This document shows, one piece after another, positions 6,557 through 10,378 of a stretch of 10,378 nt of DNA (within the stretch, counting starts at the first letter, position 1; each line of letters begins with the position of its first letter). The stretch covers positions 1 through 10,378 of the forward strand of contig PXAS01000159.1 of NCBI GenBank assembly GCA_003565815.1, in the 5' to 3' direction. Position numbers and translations under genes: made by a program. Source of the DNA: PVC group bacterium (lineage in GTDB: Bacteria > Verrucomicrobiota > Kiritimatiellia > SS1-B-03-39 > UBA6053). The notes under the pieces are model-generated. The model worked only from the letters and a program-made list of their open reading frames with translations. It did not search any database and was not told the origin of the DNA.

Positions 6557-7464
6557 CCCCCATCAAACGCCGACGCAGTATCCTCTCGGTTCCCGGACAC
6601 CGGGAAACCATGCACCAAAAGGCCGCCCCATGTGACGCCGACGTGATCATGCTGGATTTGGAGGACAGTTGTCCCGTCGATGAAAAAACCCGCGCCCGCG
6701 CGACAATCCGGGCCTCGATCCGGACACTGGATTGGGGCGACAAAACCCTCACCCTGCGCATCAATCCGGTGGACACCCCTTACGCCCTGCGGGATTTGCT
6801 GGAAATCATCCCCGCAGCCGGATCCCGACTTGATACCGTGGTGGTTCCAAAAGTCGAAAGCGCGGCCGACCTCCATTTCGTGGACCGCGTGTTGACCAGT
6901 CTGGAAACGGAGGCGGGCATCGAACGCCCGATTGGCATCGAGGCCATCATCGAAAGTGCCAAAGCCCTGCGGGACGCCGATGCCATCGCCGCGGCCAGCT
7001 CCCGCCTGCGCTGTCTGGTTTTCGGGATCGCCGATTATTCGGCCAGTATCCATATGCCCCTGACCTCCGTTTCGGGACACGGGGAAAACGACGGCGTCTA
7101 TCCCGGCGATCCGCTGCACTTTGTGTACGGCCGCCTCATCATGTGCGGCAAAGCCGCCGGACTGCAGGTCATCGACGCCCCGCATGGGAATTTTCGCGAT
7201 CCCGAAGCCACGCGCATCGCCGCCCACCGCAGCCGGGCGCTCGGATTCGATGGAAAATGGGCCATCCATCCGGCCCAGATCGACATTCTCAACCAAATAT
7301 TCTCTCCGGACGAAGAGGAAATCGCCCGCGCCCGGCAGGTCATCGAAACCTACGAACAGGCAAAGGCCGAAAAAAAAGGAGCCGCCGCGATCGGAGGCTC
7401 CATGATTGACCAGGCCAGTTTACGAATGGCCCGGGATGTCATGGCCCGGGCGGGCATTCAGTAA
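6553..7464 (+). CDS. HpcH/HpaI (CitE-like) aldolase, malyl-CoA/citramalyl-CoA lyase-like
   Basis: A cytoplasmic Mg2+-dependent carbon-carbon lyase of the CitE/malyl-CoA lyase branch, 303 aa, expected to cleave or form a (methyl)malyl- or citramalyl-CoA thioester. The sequence follows malyl-CoA lyases closely. RSILSVPG opens the barrel, DADVIMLDLED (28-38) follows, Arg69 lies in LRINPVDTP, and PKVESAAD comes next. The probable Mg2+ ligands are Glu134 (AIIESAK) and Asp161 (GIADYSAS). YPGDPLHFVYGRLIMC, GKWAIHPAQ and a C-terminal lid with MIDQAS (Asp286) complete the pattern. The Arg-Glu-Asp spacing of 65 and 27 residues equals the R76/E141/D168 spacing I recall for malyl-CoA lyases. The substrate cannot be fixed from sequence. 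The ATG overlaps the pump's stop by 4 bp. It converges on the ferritin-like gene with 13 bp between stops. Confidence 0.9.
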   Translation: MTPIKRRRSILSVPGHRETMHQKAAPCDADVIMLDLEDSCPVDEKTRARATIRASIRTLDWGDKTLTLRINPVDTPYALRDLLEIIPAAGSRLDTVVVPKVESAADLHFVDRVLTSLETEAGIERPIGIEAIIESAKALRDADAIAAASSRLRCLVFGIADYSASIHMPLTSVSGHGENDGVYPGDPLHFVYGRLIMCGKAAGLQVIDAPHGNFRDPEATRIAAHRSRALGFDGKWAIHPAQIDILNQIFSPDEEEIARARQVIETYEQAKAEKKGAAAIGGSMIDQASLRMARDVMARAGIQ

Positions 7465-7477
7465 ATTCAAGGCGACG

Positions 7478-7903
7478 CTACAGGGGCCAGTCCTCAAGAA
7501 TACGTTCCACTTCCTCGGCATGTCCACTTTCATCGGCCACCATATCCTCAAGACGCACCGCAAGCCCTTTGTCACCGAACTCTTCGGCTTCCTTGGCACG
7601 TTGGGTATAATCGGCGATGGCCTGTTTCTCCGCCTTCAGCACGCCTTGGACCAGTTCCCGATTGTTGTGCGCGGCGGGAACGTCCCGGGCCACGGTGGTG
7701 GGTTCGCCGCCCAGGGCAACGATCTTGTTGGCCAAAAACTGAGCATGCCCTTGCTCGTCGGGCACTTCCGCCAAAAAGAATTGGGCAAGTTGCGGGCGGT
7801 ACGGACCGTTTGCTTTGGCGGCATATACCGTGTATTGGGTGATCGCGGCCAATTCGCCCGCGAGATCTCCGTTCAAATTTTTGATTAAGGTTTGTTTATC
7901 CAT
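7478..7903 (-). CDS. Ferritin-like di-iron domain protein (bacterioferritin/Dps-like superfamily)
   Basis: A small (141 aa), probably cytoplasmic four-helix-bundle protein that binds iron. The ligand pattern of the ferritin-like superfamily is complete: Glu17 (LAGELAAITQY), Glu50 and His53 (DEQGHAQFL), Glu92 (KAEKQAIADY), Glu125 and His128 (DESGHAEEV). That is two carboxylate helices plus two E-x2-H motifs. Iron storage or detoxification is the usual role, but oxidase or peroxidase activity cannot be excluded, and no heme ligand is evident. The frame is open 15 codons further upstream (to 7948), but that stretch (VICRNRNMWYRISL) is not ferritin-like and would overlap aat, so MDKQTLIKNL at 7903 is chosen. 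No Shine-Dalgarno motif precedes it. It is divergent from aat with a 37-bp gap. Confidence 0.88.
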   Translation of the reverse strand: MDKQTLIKNLNGDLAGELAAITQYTVYAAKANGPYRPQLAQFFLAEVPDEQGHAQFLANKIVALGGEPTTVARDVPAAHNNRELVQGVLKAEKQAIADYTQRAKEAEEFGDKGLAVRLEDMVADESGHAEEVERILEDWPL

Positions 7904-7920
7904 AAGGCTTATTCTATACC
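7892..7920 (+). promoter_or_regulatory. Weak candidate promoter for aat
   Basis: TTGTTT (7892-7897) and TATACC (7915-7920) are spaced 17 bp apart on the plus strand and would give a leader of about 14 nt before aat. Both hexamers are poor matches to consensus. The -10 overlaps the -10 of the opposing ferritin promoter candidate (TCTATACC shared), so the two genes could compete for polymerase. Confidence 0.25.
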
Positions 7921-7940
7921 ACATATTTCGATTTCTGCAA
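7913..7940 (-). promoter_or_regulatory. Candidate promoter for the ferritin-like gene, near-leaderless
   Basis: On the minus strand TTGCAG (7940-7935) and TATAGA (7918-7913) are 16 bp apart. Transcription would begin about 7 bp later, only a few bases before the start codon at 7903, giving an almost leaderless mRNA. This would be consistent with the absence of a ribosome-binding site. The -35 box touches the first base of aat on the other strand. Sequence match only. Confidence 0.35.
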
Positions 7941-8615
7941 ATGACCAACCTCGATAAATTCCAGTTCTTCTTTCAACATCGACTGCAGTCACTCGGCCCG
8001 GAGGAGGAGTTGGTGTGGTTTTCTTCCGACGTGCCCGTGGACGCCCTGCGCGCGGGCTACCCGCTCGGCGTCTTCCCCTGGCCCGGCGAGGATACATCCC
8101 TGTTCCCCTGGTTGGCCCCCGCCGTGCGCGGCATCCTGCCCTTGGACCGCTTTCGTCTCGGCAAAAGCACCCGCCGACAGCTCCAGCGCGCTTCTTTCGA
8201 GGTCACGTTCGACCGGGCTTTCCCGGAAATCATCCGGGCCTGCTCCACGTATCACGGACACGAGACGTGGATCCATCCCAAAATGGTGTCCGCGTACACC
8301 GCCGCGCATCGCCTGGGCTTTGCCCGCAGCGTGGAAGTCTGGGAAAACGATACCCTGGTGGGCGGACTCTACGGCATCGACAGCGGGTTCATGTTTTCCG
8401 GGGAGAGCATGTTTCACCGCCGACCCAACGCCGGCAAAGCCGCCATCCGCGCCCTCGTCGAACACCTGAAAACCCGGGGGCATCGCTTTCTGGACATCCA
8501 GCAGCTCACCACGCACATGCAAGCCATGGGCGCGGTCGAAATCGACCGACCCGCCTTTGAAGAAATGCGCCAGCAGGCCCGGGATCAAAATTCAAACGTT
8601 TTCACCCGTCCTTGA
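7941..8615 (+). CDS. aat: Leucyl/phenylalanyl-tRNA-protein transferase
   Basis: Aat moves Leu or Phe from aminoacyl-tRNA to the N-terminal Arg or Lys of proteins and so creates a destabilising N-degron recognised by ClpS and degraded by ClpAP. It is cytoplasmic. The protein has 224 aa (E. coli 234). Family landmarks in order: GYPLGVFPWPGED (39-51), FPWLAPAVRGILP (55-67), the HETWIHPKMVSAY segment (108-119), the VEVWENDTLVGGLYGI strand (131-146), GESMFHRRPNAGK (154-166) and a C-terminal LTTHMQAMGAVEI segment (189-201) of the acyltransferase core. The frame is open to 7815, but those residues lie antisense within the ferritin gene, so the ATG at 7941 is used. No Shine-Dalgarno motif is visible. 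No clpS or clpA neighbour is in the window. The next gene starts 65 bp downstream. Confidence 0.94.
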   Translation: MTNLDKFQFFFQHRLQSLGPEEELVWFSSDVPVDALRAGYPLGVFPWPGEDTSLFPWLAPAVRGILPLDRFRLGKSTRRQLQRASFEVTFDRAFPEIIRACSTYHGHETWIHPKMVSAYTAAHRLGFARSVEVWENDTLVGGLYGIDSGFMFSGESMFHRRPNAGKAAIRALVEHLKTRGHRFLDIQQLTTHMQAMGAVEIDRPAFEEMRQQARDQNSNVFTRP

Positions 8616-8640
8616 TTTTCTCTGCAGAACTGGGTATGGT
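8612..8640 (+). promoter_or_regulatory. Candidate sigma70-type promoter for the pseudopilin gene
   Basis: TTGATT (8612-8617) and TATGGT (8635-8640) are separated by exactly 17 bp, each matching 4 of 6 consensus bases. The -35 overlaps the aat stop codon (8613-8615). The predicted leader is about 34 nt and contains the Shine-Dalgarno sequence noted separately. Confidence 0.4.
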
Positions 8641-8669
8641 AAAACAAACGCCTCAGCCAACCCTCACCC

Positions 8670-8673
8670 GGAG
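8670..8673 (+). promoter_or_regulatory. Ribosome binding site deciding the pseudopilin start
   Basis: GGAG lies 7 bp before the ATG at 8681. It supports this ATG over the upstream in-frame TTG at 8612, and places the prepilin cleavage site at a normal distance from the N terminus. It is the only clear Shine-Dalgarno sequence among the gene starts in this window. Confidence 0.7.
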
Positions 8674-8680
8674 ACATGTC

Positions 8681-9286
8681 ATGAATTCCCCCAACCCCAT
8701 TGACCGCAAGGGCTTCACCCTGATCGAAATGCTGGTGGTCATCGCCATCATTGCCGTTCTCGCGAGCCTGTTGATTCCCGCCATCACCCGCACCTTGGGA
8801 TCGGCCAAACGCAGCCGTGCCGCCGCCGACGCCCGCGACATCGCCTCCGCCGTGGAAATGTTTTTCGATGACTACGGTTATTTCCCCGTGCCTCACAGTG
8901 ACCAAGGGTACCCCGGCGGGAGCGGAGCCGACGACACGAACATTCCCGACTACGAGACATGGAAAGAGGAATCCAAACGCATTATCCAGGTCTTGATCGC
9001 GGAACCACAAAATTACAACCAGGACCACCAGCTCAACCCGCAACAAAAAATCTACATTACCGGACAAGGCATTCAGTCGGACGGCACGTTTCTGGATCCT
9101 TGGGGCACCCAATATTTCATCAAACTGGACCGGGATTACGATGGAAAGGTGGAATTTCTCAGCCAGCCCGAACAATACCGCACCCGGGTCATCGTGGTGT
9201 CGGCCGGAAGCTCCCGTGGCTTGACCGGCGGCGAGAACAATCGGAACGAGCGCGACAATGTCGCCAACGTACGATTGGGGCGGTAG
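8681..9286 (+). CDS. Type IV pilin / type II secretion pseudopilin-like protein (GspG-like)
   Basis: A 201-aa single-pass protein with a class III (prepilin) signal. The short leader ends ...RKG, cleaved by prepilin peptidase between Gly11 and Phe12. FTLIE follows with the conserved mature Glu5 (Glu16), then the hydrophobic N-terminal helix VVIAIIAVLASLLIPAI. The globular part contains an ALDDYG-like region (FFDDYGYFPVP) and DPWGTQYFIKLDRDYDG, reminiscent of the GspG DPWG motif and its Ca2+-binding loop. PVC-group genomes carry many such solitary pseudopilins. No secretion or pilus assembly genes accompany it here, so its machine is unknown. It is probably inserted in the inner membrane and assembled into a pseudopilus, or displayed at the surface. 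The C terminus is Asn/Arg-rich. It converges on the PIG-L gene with 6 bp between stops. Confidence 0.88.
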   Translation: MNSPNPIDRKGFTLIEMLVVIAIIAVLASLLIPAITRTLGSAKRSRAAADARDIASAVEMFFDDYGYFPVPHSDQGYPGGSGADDTNIPDYETWKEESKRIIQVLIAEPQNYNQDHQLNPQQKIYITGQGIQSDGTFLDPWGTQYFIKLDRDYDGKVEFLSQPEQYRTRVIVVSAGSSRGLTGGENNRNERDNVANVRLGR

Positions 9287-9292
9287 GCAAAT

Positions 9293-10144
9293 TTACAGGG
9301 TCCCCGTTTGATTTCCATGCAGGGTCTCCGAGGGGTTGGTTTGACAGGGAAGCATGCGTCCGGCCCCCGGCGAAGGCAACAGACGGCCCTGTTGCCAGTG
9401 GCTCAAACGGTAAAGGGTCGCGTAGAGGAAATCGGGAACGACATGACCTTGGCCGCCGACGAGTTCAGCGCCGCGCCGCACATTGTCGAGCATCCATGCG
9501 GGCAACAGCCGATGGTAGGGATTTCGTTCCACTTCCTTGACATGGAAGGACGTGGCCGCGACCAGATCCGCCAACAGAAGATCGTTCGCCTCCACCATCA
9601 GATTGGGATCGTCCATCGCGCCCCAGAATTCGGTTTCGAGTACCGCGCAGGTGAAGTCGGATGGCATTTGGGCGAGTGCGTCCATCACCAGCCGATGGGT
9701 GGAAAGGTGACGTGAATTCCAGTCACGGGCGTGGGGCATGAAAATGGCGGAAGGGGAATGCGATTCCAAGACGCGCAGGATCGCGGGGAGATCGAGGCCG
9801 GGATAAGGCGCGGGGCCAACGCTGACTTCAAGGGGGAGCAAATCCCATCCGAGAAAGGCACAGGCGTCGGCGAGTTCTTGGTGACGCTCCGCCTGGCGCA
9901 GCGGGTTGCTGCCGTGGGTCACGGGAACATTGACGATGCGCCAGCCGGATTCGCGCATGAGACGGAGCGGCAGCAGTCCGATGATGCATTCGTCATCGGG
10001 ATGCGGGGCAAAGAGAAGGGCCCTCGGCGCGTCGGATGCGGGTTTTGCATGTGTACAGGGAGGAAATCCGCCCAAGGGCAGGTCTTCGGCTTCGCGAATG
10101 CAAGCGCTGAGTCGCTTGACGTAATCGAGGTAGGCATGGCTCAT
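9293..10144 (-). CDS. PIG-L family (LmbE-like) zinc-dependent deacetylase
   Basis: A 283-aa protein of the GlcNAc-PI de-N-acetylase (PIG-L/LmbE) superfamily, which hydrolyses N-acetyl groups of amino sugars or their conjugates. The family motif is FAPHPDDECIIG (45-56): His48 and Asp51 should bind Zn2+ and Asp50 act as base, by analogy with MshB and BshB. A second metal/active-site segment, MPHARDWNSRHLSTHRLV (136-153), gives His146 and His150, one probably the third ligand. A preceding ERHQELADACAFLGW helix (86-100) is also typical. No signal peptide is seen, so it is probably cytoplasmic. The ATG at 10144 is the only one available before an in-frame TGA upstream. There is no Shine-Dalgarno sequence. 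No sugar-conjugate pathway genes flank it, so the substrate (bacillithiol type, lipid sugar or other) is unknown. The tail after about 255 has no clear family counterpart. Confidence 0.88.
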   Translation of the reverse strand: MSHAYLDYVKRLSACIREAEDLPLGGFPPCTHAKPASDAPRALLFAPHPDDECIIGLLPLRLMRESGWRIVNVPVTHGSNPLRQAERHQELADACAFLGWDLLPLEVSVGPAPYPGLDLPAILRVLESHSPSAIFMPHARDWNSRHLSTHRLVMDALAQMPSDFTCAVLETEFWGAMDDPNLMVEANDLLLADLVAATSFHVKEVERNPYHRLLPAWMLDNVRRGAELVGGQGHVVPDFLYATLYRLSHWQQGRLLPSPGAGRMLPCQTNPSETLHGNQTGTL

Positions 10145-10263
10145 GGAATATTCTGCTTTGGGGACTTCGGGACGAGCGGCGGCGGATCAGGAAAGTCCAT
10201 GAACATTCAAAAGACATGATTCAAGTCAATTCCAGCACTCTCGCTTGAAACCTAACCCAGATT

Positions 10264-10378
10264 TTATCCGCAACCGAAGAGAATCCAGGTTAAGAGGGAA
10301 CCCCGCGAATGGCCTTGCCGTCCCGCGAATGGAAGAAGAGTGAAACTACTTGCGGATGCTTCGCCGGACTGCGGATAA
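10264..10378. repeat. Non-coding tail with short direct and inverted repeats
   Basis: TTATCCGCA (10264-10272) is the exact inverse of TGCGGATAA (10370-10378), and TTGCGGAT recurs at 10350-10357. CCCGCGAATGG occurs twice, at 10302-10312 and 10322-10332, a 20-bp period. The whole 10145-10378 stretch upstream of the PIG-L gene lacks a supportable gene. I see no clear promoter for the PIG-L gene in it. The repeats look like part of a dispersed intergenic family or an array cut by the window edge. Confidence 0.45.

Noticed and set aside
7421..7455. Direct repeat ATGGCCCGGG twice at the end of the lyase gene
   Set aside because: It encodes the repeated Met-Ala-Arg of the C-terminal helix (MARDVMARAG) and is explained by coding.
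10290..10378. Minus-strand frame open to the right edge, ending at a TAA at 10292-10290 (28 codons)
   Set aside because: The stretch is built from the short repeats noted there, and open frames of this length are expected by chance. It needs sequence beyond the window to judge.

Overview
The window comes from a GC-rich bacterial genome with a strong preference for C- and G-ending codons and tightly packed genes. No gene names the taxon. The pseudopilin signature (GFTLIEMLVVIAIIAVLASL), the scarcity of Shine-Dalgarno sites and the style of the intergenic repeats suggest a member of the PVC superphylum (Verrucomicrobiota, Kiritimatiellota or Lentisphaerota). That placement is an inference of low certainty. 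Almost everything here is chromosomal housekeeping. There is no phage, CRISPR array, rRNA or tRNA.

Left part (1-3361): the 3' end of an unidentified gene, then a compact purine-biosynthesis operon purF-purM-purN. PurF makes phosphoribosylamine (step 1), PurN formylates GAR (step 3) and PurM closes the imidazole ring to AIR (step 5). purM and purN overlap by 10 bp.

Middle gap (3362-3844): 483 bp without an intact gene. It holds a weak hairpin after purN, a 38-codon minus-strand coding-like remnant, and a roughly 203 bp element bounded by near-perfect 47-48 nt inverted repeats. The element directly abuts the remnant. This is the least ordinary part of the window.

Centre (3845-7464): a P2-type cation-transporting P-type ATPase, overlapping by ATGA with a malyl-CoA/citramalyl-CoA lyase-like enzyme of the HpcH/HpaI (CitE) superfamily. 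The pump has a complete catalytic apparatus, but two of the four acidic residues that bind Ca2+ in SERCA are replaced (D800 to Ala, E908 to Gln). Its ion is therefore uncertain.

Right part (7478-10378): a small ferritin-like di-iron protein gene on the minus strand, divergent from aat (leucyl/phenylalanyl-tRNA-protein transferase, N-degron pathway). Next come a type II secretion/type IV pilus pseudopilin-like gene and a convergent PIG-L family deacetylase gene. The last 234 bp are non-coding with short repeats.

I found no clearly new multi-gene system. The candidates worth checking are the inverted-repeat element with its truncated neighbour, and the pump with altered ion-site residues coupled to a CoA-ester lyase.
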